Source: [Eubacterium] cellulosolvens LD2006 (GTDB lineage: Bacteria; Bacillota; Clostridia; Lachnospirales; Lachnospiraceae). From it: a stretch of 64,000 nt of DNA. Of the stretch, positions 50,372 to 59,373 are shown one piece after another (positions within the stretch are counted from its first letter, which is position 1; each line of letters starts with the position of its first letter). The position numbers and the translations under genes were made by a program. The notes below the pieces were generated by a model. It worked only from the letters and a program-made list of their open reading frames with translations, ran no database searches and had not been told where the DNA came from. The stretch is from contig NZ_JHXY01000005.1 in NCBI RefSeq assembly GCF_000621585.1, forward strand, positions 62,001 through 126,000, in the 5' to 3' direction.

Positions 50372-51040
50372 TTATTCATCTTCAAGAGAAAAACTTCCGC
50401 CTTTCTCTCCGCTGATTCTCACAGCCGATTTCACTGCCTCCAGTTTCCGCTTCAGATAACAGATATACAGCCATACGGTGTCGCTCTCTGCTTCCGGTTC
50501 CCGCGGCCAGATGTGCGTCAGAAGAAACTCCGTATCCACCGGATGATCCGCATTCAGGATCAACTGCCGCATCAGCTCAAACTCCTTCTGTGAGAGACGC
50601 ACAGTATTTCCCGCGATCAGCTCCATGCCGTCCGCCTTCAGACGGATATCCCGAAACTGAAGATCCTGCTCTGAATAATCCACACTGCGCCGCACCATCG
50701 CACGGATTCTCGCAAGAAGTTCTTTAATTGAAAAAGGTTTTGTCAGATAGTCGTCGGCTCCGGCGTCGAGTCCTGCCACCTTGTCGTCAATTTCCGCTTT
50801 TGCCGTGAGCAGAAGGACAGGTGTTACAATCTTTCTGCTTCGCGCCTCCCGGATGACTTCCAGTCCATCCACCTTCGGCATCATGATATCCAGAATCATC
50901 ACATCATAGCTGTCACGATCTATATACTCGAGTGCTTCCGCTCCGTCAAAAGCGGAGGCCACCTCGTATCCTTCATGCTCAAGAACCGCAGTCAGCGCGC
51001 GGTTCATATCCTTCGTGTCTTCGGCAAGTAATATTTTCAT
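50372..51040 (-). CDS. OmpR/PhoB-family response regulator
   Basis: A 222-residue regulator. The receiver domain carries the acidic pocket (LLAEDTKDM), the phospho-acceptor Asp in DVMILDIMMPKVDG, Thr in LLLTAKAE and Lys in LTKPFSIKEL. The C-terminal winged helix (about 128-220) has LSQKEFELMRQLILN and VWLYICYLKRKLEAV. It is paired with the downstream histidine kinase. AAGGGAAC precedes the ATG. Confidence 0.94.
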   Translation of the reverse strand: MKILLAEDTKDMNRALTAVLEHEGYEVASAFDGAEALEYIDRDSYDVMILDIMMPKVDGLEVIREARSRKIVTPVLLLTAKAEIDDKVAGLDAGADDYLTKPFSIKELLARIRAMVRRSVDYSEQDLQFRDIRLKADGMELIAGNTVRLSQKEFELMRQLILNADHPVDTEFLLTHIWPREPEAESDTVWLYICYLKRKLEAVKSAVRISGEKGGSFSLEDE

Positions 51041-51122
51041 CTACTGTTCCCTTCTCTGAACACAAACTTCTGCTCAGATGAATTCATTCTGTCCATGCGT
51101 CCCCGTGCAATTCCCGTACTCC

Positions 51123-51163
51123 TGTGTCATAGGAGATTTCTTCGAAATTTCTATGCCGCAAAG
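51123..51163 (+). repeat. Dispersed palindromic element, copy E
   Basis: TGTGTCATAGGAGATTTC, TTC loop, GAAATTTCTATGCCGCAAAG. The inner 12-bp stem is retained and the right end matches the GACnCAAA end of the family. Confidence 0.6.
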
Positions 51164-51194
51164 GACTCCCCATTCATCTTTTTACCGGTTCCGC

Positions 51195-51791
51195 TCACTC
51201 TTCCGTCTTGTATTCCAGTATCATGTCGCGAATCGTCTGCATCGAGAGGTCGGTGGAGGCCAGTTCATCCGCGCACCGCTTCAGCTCGCTCTCGATCAGG
51301 GATGTGTTGCCCCCCAACTGCTTCTTGTATCTGAGGTGGTGCTCCAGTGCCGCCCAGGTATCCATGGAAATTGTTCTCAGCTGTACCTCCGCGTAAAACC
51401 TGCTGTGAATCCGGAGAATCATGTGATAGCTTCGGTATCCGTTGGGCTTTACGTTCCGGATATAATCCTTTTCCTCAACCACTTCCGTTCCCGGCTGTTT
51501 CACAAGATGATCCCTGATTCTGTAAATATCGTCAATAAAAGCGCAGACGACCCTAAGGCCGACTGCGTCGTAAATCTGCGTTAGCGCGGCCTCCGTATCC
51601 TCCGGAAGCATCTTCCGTCTGCACTTCTCACGCATACTCTCTTCTGATTTGATTCTTGCCAGACAATGCTCCACAGGATCCATGCCTGTCTCTTCTCTGA
51701 TCTCTGCCCGGAGTTTTTCGATGCTCTCCTGCAGCTCCCTCATCACCATTTCAAGTTCCGGCAGATAACTGCCGTATATAGATTCACTCAT
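51195..51791 (-). CDS. Small RelA/SpoT-domain (p)ppGpp synthetase-like protein
   Basis: A 198-residue stand-alone synthetase-domain protein. Expected motifs: ARIKSEESMREK (ATP-binding Arg/Lys), DAVGLRVVC (the Asp of the synthase site), PNGYRSYHMIL (the G-loop Tyr), EVQLRT (catalytic Glu) and AALEHHLRYKK. No hydrolase, TGS or ACT domain, so it is a small alarmone synthetase candidate making (p)ppGpp or pGpp from GTP/GDP and ATP. Monocistronic by spacing. Confidence 0.88.
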   Translation of the reverse strand: MSESIYGSYLPELEMVMRELQESIEKLRAEIREETGMDPVEHCLARIKSEESMREKCRRKMLPEDTEAALTQIYDAVGLRVVCAFIDDIYRIRDHLVKQPGTEVVEEKDYIRNVKPNGYRSYHMILRIHSRFYAEVQLRTISMDTWAALEHHLRYKKQLGGNTSLIESELKRCADELASTDLSMQTIRDMILEYKTEE

Positions 51792-51953
51792 ACATTATCC
51801 TCTATGCCTGAAATCCACTCACTTGTCTGATGATCATCCTCTCATTTGTTATAATTATATCAGATTTTTTCGAAAGTCACAAGGTGAGCAGCCTTTGGGG
51901 CAAGGGAGAGCATCGCCGGTTATTTCCATCCATGTCTTTCCTTCGACTATCTC

Positions 51954-53069
51954 TTACTGCCAGATTTCCCCGGCAATTTCCCTGACCAGTCTGAGCTTCG
52001 CCCACTGTTCTTCCTCTGTGAGTTTATTTCCTATTTCACACGACGCAAAGCCACACTGCGGACTCAGGCACAATCTATCCAACGGTACATATTTCGCGGC
52101 TTCTTTTACTCTACGAATTATTTCCTCCTTATCTTCAATCGACGGTGTTTTTGTAGTAATAAGTCCCAGCACAACCTTTTTGTCCTCAGATACCTTCCGA
52201 AGGGGTTCAAATCCACCGGAACGCTCATCGTCGTACTCCAGATAGAGGGCGTCCACGTTCTCTTTCGCAAATACATAATCGGCCACCGGGTCATAGGGAC
52301 CGCTGGTGAAATAGGTGGAGTGATAGTTACCTCTGCAGAGGTGGGAATTGATGACCATATCCGCCGGCTTTCCCTCCAGCGCCAGATTATTGACTTCCAG
52401 AAGCTGCTTCTTTACCTCCTCAATATCGATACCGAGAGCCGCATATCTCTGCTTCGCGGCATCGCCGACGATGGCTCCCCAGGTACAGTCGTCCAGCTGA
52501 AGGTTTCTGCAGCCTGCGTCGTAGAACTGGCGGATGACATCGCGATAGGCTGCGGCAATATCCCGGATCAGCTCGTCGTTGTCCGCGTAGAATTTTCTCG
52601 TCGACTCATAGTTCGCCGGCACGATAAACTGCTGGAATGTCTGCGCCGGGGCCGGAATCGTATACTTCGCCACCGTATTTTCATCCTCAAACTGTTTCAG
52701 GAACTTGAAATACTCGACAAAGGGGTGCTTCTTCGCGCGGATTTTTCCGACCAGATAGGTCTCGTCGAGCACGGCGAGTTCTCCGTTGAACGGTACCCCC
52801 GAGCCGGTCGCCTTATGCTCCACGCCCTCGAATCCCCACATAAAATCAAGGTGCCAGAACGTTCTGCGGAATTCTCCGTCCGTGATCACGTGAAAACCAA
52901 GCTCCTTCTGCTTCGCGACAACCTTCCGGATCTCTTCGTTGATCGTGTCATTCAATTCCTCTTCGCTGATCTTCCCCTCTGCAAAAGCCGCCTTTGCGTC
53001 TTTCAGTGCCTGCGGTCTCAGAAAACTTCCTACAAAATCATAGTGAAACGGTGTCTGTAAATTGCTCAT
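51954..53069 (-). CDS. MetE-like (cobalamin-independent) methyltransferase domain protein
   Basis: A 371-residue protein equivalent to the C-terminal catalytic half of MetE, like the YxjG/YxjH-type proteins. The zinc ligands are visible: His and Cys in NSHLCRGN, Glu in LYLEYDDE and the last Cys in CLSPQCGFA. VGSFLRP and QLDDCTWG are family motifs. It likely transfers a methyl group to homocysteine from an as yet undefined donor. The ATG at 53069 has AGGAG 9 nt upstream. Divergent from a LysR gene, which probably controls it. Confidence 0.9.
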   Translation of the reverse strand: MSNLQTPFHYDFVGSFLRPQALKDAKAAFAEGKISEEELNDTINEEIRKVVAKQKELGFHVITDGEFRRTFWHLDFMWGFEGVEHKATGSGVPFNGELAVLDETYLVGKIRAKKHPFVEYFKFLKQFEDENTVAKYTIPAPAQTFQQFIVPANYESTRKFYADNDELIRDIAAAYRDVIRQFYDAGCRNLQLDDCTWGAIVGDAAKQRYAALGIDIEEVKKQLLEVNNLALEGKPADMVINSHLCRGNYHSTYFTSGPYDPVADYVFAKENVDALYLEYDDERSGGFEPLRKVSEDKKVVLGLITTKTPSIEDKEEIIRRVKEAAKYVPLDRLCLSPQCGFASCEIGNKLTEEEQWAKLRLVREIAGEIWQ

Positions 53070-53203
53070 CTTTCGGTTCTCCTCCCATACGTTCAAACCC
53101 TCGCGCGCATCCCGGCGGATCGCCGCGAAGTTCCTTTCTCTACTGAGGCAGATTATAAAACCCACTGCACTTATAGGTAAAATATATAAAAACGGAGGTT
53201 TGT

Positions 53204-53237
53204 CATAGTTTTTTCCTATGGTTCATGGTATAACCAT
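53204..53237. promoter_or_regulatory. LysR-type operator candidates between metE-like and lysR genes
   Basis: Two overlapping dyads: CATAG-N7-CTATG (53204-53220), a classic T-N11-A LysR box, and ATGGTT-N8-AACCAT (53218-53237). They lie in the divergent intergenic region 31-64 nt before the lysR ATG. Confidence 0.6.
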
Positions 53238-53267
53238 TATAGATTCTATATAAGGGAGACGTACGTC

Positions 53268-54173
53268 ATGACGCTGAAACAACTGCAATACATCACCACC
53301 GTCGCGGAAACCGGAAATCTGACGGAAGCCGCCCGGAGACTCTTTATCGCCCAGCCGAGTCTGACCGCCGCGATCCGCGCGCTGGAACAGGAATACAACA
53401 TCACCGTCTTCTCACGCTCCAACAAGGGAATGACGCTCACGGCGGAGGGTGAGGAATTCCTCGGCTACGCCAAACAGGTTCTGGAACAGGCGACGCTCAT
53501 TGAGGAACGGTACACCGGCCGTCCCAGAGGAAAGCAGAAGTTCTACGTCTCCTCCCAGCACTATTCCTTTGCCGTCGAGGCCTTTGTGGAACTCCTCCGG
53601 ACCTGCGGGGGAGACCGGTACGAATTCCATATGCGGGAGACCCAGACCTACGAGATCATCGAGGATGTGGCCAGACTCCGGAGCGAAGTCGGCATCCTCT
53701 ACCTGAATTCCTTCAACGAGGCCATTCTCCGCAAAACCCTGCGGGAGAACGATCTGTCGTTTACACCGCTCTTTCGGGCGAAGCCACACGTTTTTATCGG
53801 AAAAGGCAATCCCCTGACGCAGAAAGAAAAAATCACAGTGGAGGATCTGAAACCCTATCCCCGTCTCTCCTACGAGCAGGGAACGCACAATTCATTCTAT
53901 TTTTCGGAGGAGATTCTGAGTACCGCCGACTGCGATAAGGAACTCGTCGTCTGCGACCGCGCGACTCTCTTCAACCTGCTGATCGGCATGAACGGATATA
54001 CGATCTGCAGCGGCGTGATCAGCGAAGAGCTGAACGGCCCCCATATCATCGCGAAGCCGCTGGATGTCGATGACTACATGGAGATCGGCTACATCCTGCC
54101 CGCCTCCATCCACCCGTCGAAGCTGACAGAGACCTTCATCGGGATTCTGAAGAAGCTGACGCAGACGAATTGA
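53268..54173 (+). CDS. LysR family transcriptional regulator
   Basis: A 301-residue LysR regulator. The N-terminal helix-turn-helix is MTLKQLQYITTVAETGNLTE followed by AARRLFIAQPSLTAAIRALE; the rest is a periplasmic-binding-like effector domain. It is divergent from the MetE-like gene across a region with LysR-type dyads, the usual arrangement for a regulator and its target. By analogy with CysB/MetR-type proteins it may respond to sulfur metabolites; this is inference. Confidence 0.92.
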   Translation: MTLKQLQYITTVAETGNLTEAARRLFIAQPSLTAAIRALEQEYNITVFSRSNKGMTLTAEGEEFLGYAKQVLEQATLIEERYTGRPRGKQKFYVSSQHYSFAVEAFVELLRTCGGDRYEFHMRETQTYEIIEDVARLRSEVGILYLNSFNEAILRKTLRENDLSFTPLFRAKPHVFIGKGNPLTQKEKITVEDLKPYPRLSYEQGTHNSFYFSEEILSTADCDKELVVCDRATLFNLLIGMNGYTICSGVISEELNGPHIIAKPLDVDDYMEIGYILPASIHPSKLTETFIGILKKLTQTN

Positions 54174-54312
54174 GGGTAGAGGGTGGAGAAATCCGACAAA
54201 ATGTGATAATATACTTTAGGTTTTTATCCCAATGTAACGGATTCGAACCGATCCAGGGATTATATGTAACAAATGGCTTGAATATAGGCTTTTTAGAAGG
54301 AGATAAACAAGG

Positions 54313-55425
54313 ATGAAATTAGGAATCGTCGGACTTCCGAATGTAGGAAAAAGTACACTTTTCAACGCACTGACACAGGCCGGTGCTCTGGCAGCGAACT
54401 ACCCGTTCGCGACAATCGACCCGAACGTCGGTGTCGTACCGGTTCCGGACGAGAGACTGAAACTTCTGGGCGATTTCTTCAATTCCAAGAAAGTCACACC
54501 GGCAATCGTTGAATTCGTAGATATCGCCGGCCTCGTAAAGGGAGCCTCCAAAGGTGAGGGTCTGGGAAACCAGTTCCTGGCGAACATTCGTGAGTGCGAT
54601 GCCATCGTCCACGTTGTACGTTGTTTCGAGGACGGAAATGTCGTTCACGTAGACGGCAGCGTTGATCCGAAGAGAGATATCGAGACCATCAACTTCGAGT
54701 TGATTTTCGCCGATCTTGAGGTTCTCGAGAGAAGAATCGCAAAAACAACAAAGGCAGCCCGTGTCGGCGACAAATCCGTAAAGCTCGAGCTTGAGATGGA
54801 GACAGGTCTGAAGGCTCATCTGGAAAACGGAATGCCTGCAAGTACCTTCGATCTTGATCCGTACAAAGATGATGAGGTATGCATGACTGCCATGCACGAT
54901 CTCACCCTTCTGACAGCAAAACCTGTTATTTACGCGGCGAACGTTGCCGAGGATGACCTTGCGAGCGACGGTGCGGACAATCCTCATGTTCAGGCCGTTC
55001 GCGCATATGCCGCAGAGAACAAGAGTGAAGTCTTTGTCGTAAGCGCAGGCATCGAGGCAGAGATGTCCGAGATGGATGAAGAGGACAAGGCTATGTTCCT
55101 CGAGGATCTCGGCGTATCTTCTTCCGGTCTCGACAAGCTGATTCAGGCGTCCTACCGCACCCTCGGACTGATGAGCTTCCTTACCGGCGGCGAGGATGAG
55201 ACCCGCGCATGGACAATCAAGATCGGCACAAAAGCTCCTCAGGCAGCCGGAAAAATCCACACAGACTTCGAGCGCGGCTTCATCAAGGCAGAGGTCATCA
55301 ACTACCAGCAGCTCCTCGACTGCGGCTCCTACGCTGCAGCCCGCGACAAGGGACTTGTCCGCATGGAGGGTAAGGAGTACGTTGTTCAGGACGGAGATCT
55401 CATTGTATTCCGCTTCAACGTATAA
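54313..55425 (+). CDS. ychF: Redox-regulated ATPase YchF
   Basis: A 370-residue Obg-family protein that prefers ATP (OLA1/YchF). [32 protein letters not shown], the NVAEDDL stretch in place of the GTP-specific NKxD, and the C-terminal TGS-like domain with [20 protein letters not shown]. It binds ribosomes and influences stress responses. Length is typical. An AAGGAG site lies upstream; the gene ends at a strong terminator. Confidence 0.97.
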   Translation: MKLGIVGLPNVGKSTLFNALTQAGALAANYPFATIDPNVGVVPVPDERLKLLGDFFNSKKVTPAIVEFVDIAGLVKGASKGEGLGNQFLANIRECDAIVHVVRCFEDGNVVHVDGSVDPKRDIETINFELIFADLEVLERRIAKTTKAARVGDKSVKLELEMETGLKAHLENGMPASTFDLDPYKDDEVCMTAMHDLTLLTAKPVIYAANVAEDDLASDGADNPHVQAVRAYAAENKSEVFVVSAGIEAEMSEMDEEDKAMFLEDLGVSSSGLDKLIQASYRTLGLMSFLTGGEDETRAWTIKIGTKAPQAAGKIHTDFERGFIKAEVINYQQLLDCGSYAAARDKGLVRMEGKEYVVQDGDLIVFRFNV

Positions 55426-55453
55426 ATAACAAAATACTTTTATAAAATGTCTG

Positions 55454-55497
55454 AACGGGACCACACACAATACCTTTGTGCGTGGTCCCGTTCTTTA
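55454..55497 (+). terminator. ychF terminator
   Basis: AACGGGACCAC pairs with GTGGTCCCGTT, with further CACA/TGTG pairing inside, followed by TTCTTTAT. Confidence 0.85.
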
Positions 55498-55514
55498 TGA
55501 TTTCTATTTCGGAC

Positions 55515-55712
55515 GACAGGAGCCAGGGGATGATCATACACGCGAGTACTGTTGCCTCGTCGTCAGCGCTCCGCCGCCTATCATCCGATGTGTTTCGCAA
55601 CTCGGGCACGCATCGTGCCCTCAGACAGGCTCCACACATCGGAGCTATGCTCGCGCTTCTGTCCTCGGCTGCCAATGTACTCGCTTTGCATGATCATCCC
55701 CCGACTCCTGTC
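55515..55712. repeat. 198-bp near-perfect inverted repeat (MITE-like element)
   Basis: The outer arms (55515-55549 and 55677-55712) pair as imperfect 35-bp inverted repeats beginning GACAGGAGyC-GGGGATGATCAT. Inside, CCGATGTGT (55585) pairs with ACACATCGG (55633), and at the exact centre GGGCACG pairs with CGTGCCC. The whole element folds as one long hairpin around base 55613. It has no coding capacity. A 26-nt internal segment recurs at 13425. Confidence 0.8.
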
Positions 55713-55895
55713 TGCTTTTCAGCGGCTATCCGTAAGTTCAAGTCTTCCCCCGCAAGACCTGGTGCGGAGCGTTTATCTCTGTTAGAGAGTGTTACACCAA
55801 CTGAAATAAGTTTGTTATGCCACCGACCTACCCCTCACCTAGCGGAAGGATTCTTCTCCGATTGAGATAAAAAGCAATATATGTTCACTTCCAAC
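55713..55895. other. Non-coding stretch downstream of the inverted repeat
   Basis: No gene, terminator or recognisable RNA is seen here. It lies between the inverted repeat and the end of the APC permease gene on the minus strand. Confidence 0.5.
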
Positions 55896-57302
55896 TCACG
55901 CGGGTTTGAGTGCCCCGCTGTGGTAGACGGCGTAGAGTTCGTTCTCCATCGCCATGACTTCCTTGATTGCGTAGGGTTTGAAGAGTGGTTTCTTCACTCT
56001 CAGCTTCACCCAGCAGAAGGAATAAACTGCCAGCGCGATCAAGGTAATCCCGACTACTTTATAAAGGGAGAGTTTCACCTCCCAGGAGGGATCGATGTTG
56101 TAAATCATGTAGGCGGAGCCGATCATTCCAAGGATCGGAAGCATCGGGCCGAAGGGGAGTTTGAAATTCCTGGGCGCGTGCGGCAGTCTCCGTCGCAGAA
56201 GAAGAACATTCAGATTGGAGATGATATAGCTGATCATCCAGAGGATCGCGAGCACCGAGATCATGTAGGAGATCGATCCTGTGGAGGACAGACCTGTCAC
56301 GTTCAGGATGATAAAGGTCGCGGCCTCCAGAATCAGTCCGGCCATCGGAACGCCCTTTCGGTTTGTCTTCGCGAATACCGCCGGCAGAAGGTTGATCTTC
56401 GCCATTCCCATCAGAATGTATGCAAGGGAGTTCATGATCGTATTCACGGAACTGATCGATGCCAGAATCGTAACCAGAATCATCCAGTATTTGCCGACCG
56501 GTCCCAGAAGCATCTGTCCGAAGAGAATGTGAGGCGTTGTGCTGCTGCCGAGGTCTCCCCACTCGGTGTAGTTTTTGAAACCGAAGGTGAGGAATGCCTG
56601 CATGCCCAGAATGATCAGCATACTGAGCACCATGCCCAGCGGAATATCCCGTTTCGGATTCTTGCACTCCTTGGTCAGCGGGATGACGTATTCGCCTCCG
56701 ACAAAGAGGAAGAAGGCGATACCGCAGAGACTGGTTACGGATGAAAAATCCGTGGCAAGTGCAGCCGGCTGGCTGACAATTTCACCGGTACCGATGCCGA
56801 GGGTTCCCATGACACCCATGATCACCAGAGAGATGATCAGTCCGTAGGCAACCACATCCTGCACCTTTACGAAGACGTCAACACCGTTCCTATTGCTGAA
56901 AAAGAGCAGCGCCACCAGAACCGTGGTGAAGACCCAGGTCGGCGCGTGAAGGAAGGAAAAGACTTCCGCGAAGGTATTTCCGAACATCGCGCATTCGACC
57001 GAACCCGCCAGGGAGTTGCAGAGAATGTAGCCTCCCACCATACAGATGATCGTGATAAACGGGCCGACACTCGCAAGGGAAAACTGTGCCAGACCTCCTG
57101 TGAGGTTCGGCATCAGTGAATTCAACTCCGCGACGGACAGCAGTGTCAGAATATTCACCGTGCAGGCAATTGCCATTGTGATAATAAAGGCTGTTCCGAG
57201 AACCGAGGAACCGATTCCCAATGTCAACAGACAGCTGGAAGCGACGACAAGGCCGACGCCGGTAGCTATGACGCTTCCAAGTCCGATTTTTTTCGAATTC
57301 AT
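55896..57302 (-). CDS. APC family amino acid permease
   Basis: A 468-residue transporter with about 12 membrane helices, starting MNSKKIGLGSVIATGVGLVV, an APC-type TM1 in which the unwound G-(S/A)-G segment is GVG. The substrate is presumably an amino acid or amine, from its operon partners. ATG at 57302 preceded by AAAGGTGG; the open frame upstream to 57410 is not supported. It is the last gene of a seven-gene operon with a PII protein and FAD/Fe-S oxidoreductases. Confidence 0.9.
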   Translation of the reverse strand: MNSKKIGLGSVIATGVGLVVASSCLLTLGIGSSVLGTAFIITMAIACTVNILTLLSVAELNSLMPNLTGGLAQFSLASVGPFITIICMVGGYILCNSLAGSVECAMFGNTFAEVFSFLHAPTWVFTTVLVALLFFSNRNGVDVFVKVQDVVAYGLIISLVIMGVMGTLGIGTGEIVSQPAALATDFSSVTSLCGIAFFLFVGGEYVIPLTKECKNPKRDIPLGMVLSMLIILGMQAFLTFGFKNYTEWGDLGSSTTPHILFGQMLLGPVGKYWMILVTILASISSVNTIMNSLAYILMGMAKINLLPAVFAKTNRKGVPMAGLILEAATFIILNVTGLSSTGSISYMISVLAILWMISYIISNLNVLLLRRRLPHAPRNFKLPFGPMLPILGMIGSAYMIYNIDPSWEVKLSLYKVVGITLIALAVYSFCWVKLRVKKPLFKPYAIKEVMAMENELYAVYHSGALKPA

Positions 57303-57444
57303 AGTTACACCACCTTTCTGTCCCGGATCACGCCGCCAGAGCGCGCATCCGGTTCCAGTGCATCGTCTGAAAAATAACCGGTCAATTTCGAGAACGCATG
57401 AGCGAAGCACAATTCTTAAATCCGGTTATTTAAAACACGTTGAA

Positions 57445-57822
57445 CTAATCCAGTTCTCCCTCTTTCAGGGCATCCATTCCCTCTTCACCGGTGCGGACGC
57501 GGATCGCGTTGGTCACCGGAGTGACAAAGATTTTTCCGTCACCGATATGGCCGGTGTAAAGTGCTTTTGATACATAATCCAGAAAAGCATCCACTTCCTT
57601 GGACGGAAGAACAACCATGACTACCTGCTTGCTGAGGAGCTCCGGCTCCACTTTCTTATCTACTTCATACTCGGCAGCTCCGAGCTGCACGCCGCAACCC
57701 TTCGCCTCATAAATCGTCATACCGGTAATTCCGAATCTTCCGAAGTTTCTGGTGAGTTCGACGATTTTTGCCTCACTCGTGATGATCTCCACTTTTGATA
57801 ATTCTTCCACGGATACTTTCAT
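57445..57822 (-). CDS. Divergent PII-family signalling protein
   Basis: A 125-residue GlnB/GlnK-like protein. The core is clear: FGITGMTIYEAKGCG, and the B loop TGHIGDGKIFVTPV with RVRTGEEG near the C-terminus. The T loop is altered: after GCGVQ it reads LGAAEYEVDKKVEP, without the Tyr-Arg-Gly of uridylylated PII proteins, and the N-terminus lacks the usual IxKPFKL. Such PII proteins may gate an adjacent transporter; here it lies between the permease and oxidase genes. ATG at 57822 chosen (GTG two codons earlier). Confidence 0.85.
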   Translation of the reverse strand: MKVSVEELSKVEIITSEAKIVELTRNFGRFGITGMTIYEAKGCGVQLGAAEYEVDKKVEPELLSKQVVMVVLPSKEVDAFLDYVSKALYTGHIGDGKIFVTPVTNAIRVRTGEEGMDALKEGELD

Positions 57823-57888
57823 ATTCACTCACATCCTTTCTACAACCGACTCCGGCCTTGTGTCCGGATGCCGGCCCCCTCTCTTACC

Positions 57889-59025
57889 CTATATCTTGGC
57901 GACAAAACGGCCATAGGCCAGTCCGCTGATATCGACATCGGTCTTTCCGTCGATGATCAGCTTCGCCATCTGTTCTCCGACTGCCGGCGCGATTCCGAAT
58001 CCGTGTCCGGTGAAGCCGCAGGCGATGACAAGTCCCGGTACCTCATCGGTCATTCCGAGTACCGGAACGCCGTCCTGACAGACGTCGAGATAACCGGCCC
58101 AGGTTCTGACGATCTTCGCGTCTTCGAGCTCCGGGAAGTATTTCATGATACCTCTGCAGATACAGGGTGCTGTGATCGCGCTGTTGCCCGGCGCATTCTT
58201 TGCTCCCTCGTCTTTATTGTTCAACTCCAGACCGGAGGAACCGCCGAAGACGAAGGAACCGTGATCGGTCTGATGTCCGTAGAAATCCGCCTCTGCGGTT
58301 CCGAGCATCTGCGGGAACATCTCCGGTTCTGCCTCTGTAACCAGACACTCCATCAGCTCCTGATGCATCGGCACGTCCAGACCAACCGTCGCGAGAATCT
58401 CTCTGGATTCGTAGCCGGCTGCCACCATGACGAAATCGCCTTCGTAGATCGCGTCCCCGGTTATAACCTGACAGATCCGTCCGCAGACTTTTCGAAGCCT
58501 CTCCACCTTCGCTCCGGTGATGAAGCGGGCACCGAGTTCTCTGGCTTTTTTATAGAAAGCAAGGGTTGTTACCATCGGATTGGCGTGTCCGTCGGTCGGA
58601 CACCAGCTGGCACCGATTACCTCATCCGAGAGATGCGGGTTGATCTTTTTTACTTCGTCCGCGTCGATCATCCGGACATCCAGTCCCACTGCTCTGGCCC
58701 GGTCGGTGAGTCCCTGAAGAATCTTCAGATGTGCCTCTGTTTTTCCGAGTCGTAAGTTTCCCTGTTTGTGATACTCACAATCGACACCGAGTTCTTCCGA
58801 AAGTCCCGGCCACAGGTGTTCGATTCCGTACATGGCCAGCGGAAGTTCCCTGGGATCTCTTCCCGACTGGCGGACACCGCCGCCGTTTCTGGAGGAGCCG
58901 CCGTTTCCGATATTGTCACTGGCCTCGAGGACGATGACCGATTTTCCCATTTTGCTAAGGTAATAGGCTGTCGCGCATCCGATGACGCCGCCGCCGACAA
59001 TTACTACATCTGCTGTATTACACAT
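57889..59025 (-). CDS. FAD-dependent amine/amino acid oxidoreductase (DAO family)
   Basis: A 378-residue flavoprotein of the glycine/sarcosine oxidase (DAO) fold: the dinucleotide motif VVIVGGGVIGCATAYYL, GGGVRQSGRDPREL, and the C-terminal ACGFTGHGFGIAPAVG. It resembles the beta subunit of HcnABC or D-hydroxyproline-dehydrogenase-type complexes, where it oxidises a secondary amine or imino acid and passes electrons to Fe-S partners. All those partners lie just upstream in the operon. ATG at 59025 has AGGAGG 7 nt upstream. Confidence 0.88.
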   Translation of the reverse strand: MCNTADVVIVGGGVIGCATAYYLSKMGKSVIVLEASDNIGNGGSSRNGGGVRQSGRDPRELPLAMYGIEHLWPGLSEELGVDCEYHKQGNLRLGKTEAHLKILQGLTDRARAVGLDVRMIDADEVKKINPHLSDEVIGASWCPTDGHANPMVTTLAFYKKARELGARFITGAKVERLRKVCGRICQVITGDAIYEGDFVMVAAGYESREILATVGLDVPMHQELMECLVTEAEPEMFPQMLGTAEADFYGHQTDHGSFVFGGSSGLELNNKDEGAKNAPGNSAITAPCICRGIMKYFPELEDAKIVRTWAGYLDVCQDGVPVLGMTDEVPGLVIACGFTGHGFGIAPAVGEQMAKLIIDGKTDVDISGLAYGRFVAKI

Positions 59026-59037
59026 AGTCACACCTCC

Positions 59038-59355
59038 TCACTCCTCTTTGCCCAAAACTTTCATCTCAATCGGACGCATCGGCGAACGGGAAGTTGCCGG
59101 CTCCAGTTCCGCCGGGGATACGCCGAGCTCCCTGGCGACAATTCCCTTTACCAGTTTTGAACAGGTCTGCCCCTGACACAATCCCATACCGCTGCGGAGA
59201 TACCGGCGGATCTCCGTCATCGTCCACATACCGTCGTGAACCGCTCTGCGGATATCTCCCTTCGTCACTTCCTCGCAGCGACAGATCAGCATATCATCAT
59301 CCGGCTGGCTCACAAATTCTCCGATATCTTTGTTCCGTTCTGAAAGAGCATTCAT
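59038..59355 (-). CDS. BFD-type (2Fe-2S)-binding protein
   Basis: A 105-residue protein with the bacterioferritin-associated-ferredoxin-like cluster motif: Cys25 and Cys27 (ICRCEEV) and Cys60 and Cys65 (LCQGQTC). In related enzymes this domain is fused to the FAD/NAD-binding subunit; here it is a separate gene 12 nt upstream of the FAD oxidase. It probably carries electrons between the two flavin subunits. Confidence 0.88.
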   Translation of the reverse strand: MNALSERNKDIGEFVSQPDDDMLICRCEEVTKGDIRRAVHDGMWTMTEIRRYLRSGMGLCQGQTCSKLVKGIVARELGVSPAELEPATSRSPMRPIEMKVLGKEE

Positions 59356-59373
59356 CCTTCTTCCCTCCTCACT

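Noticed and set aside
53070-53267. Possible SAM riboswitch (S-box) ahead of the MetE-like gene
   Set aside because: The S-box core sequences are absent; only LysR-type dyads are seen.
54236-54256. GGATTCGAACC resembling a tRNA T-arm on the minus strand upstream of ychF
   Set aside because: No acceptor, D or anticodon arms fit around it; the sequence instead forms small hairpins (CGG/CCG and ATCCC/GGGAT) in the ychF leader.
55713-55895. Possible RNase P, SRP or 6S-type RNA in the GC-rich stretch
   Set aside because: None of the core conserved sequences of these RNAs could be matched on either strand.
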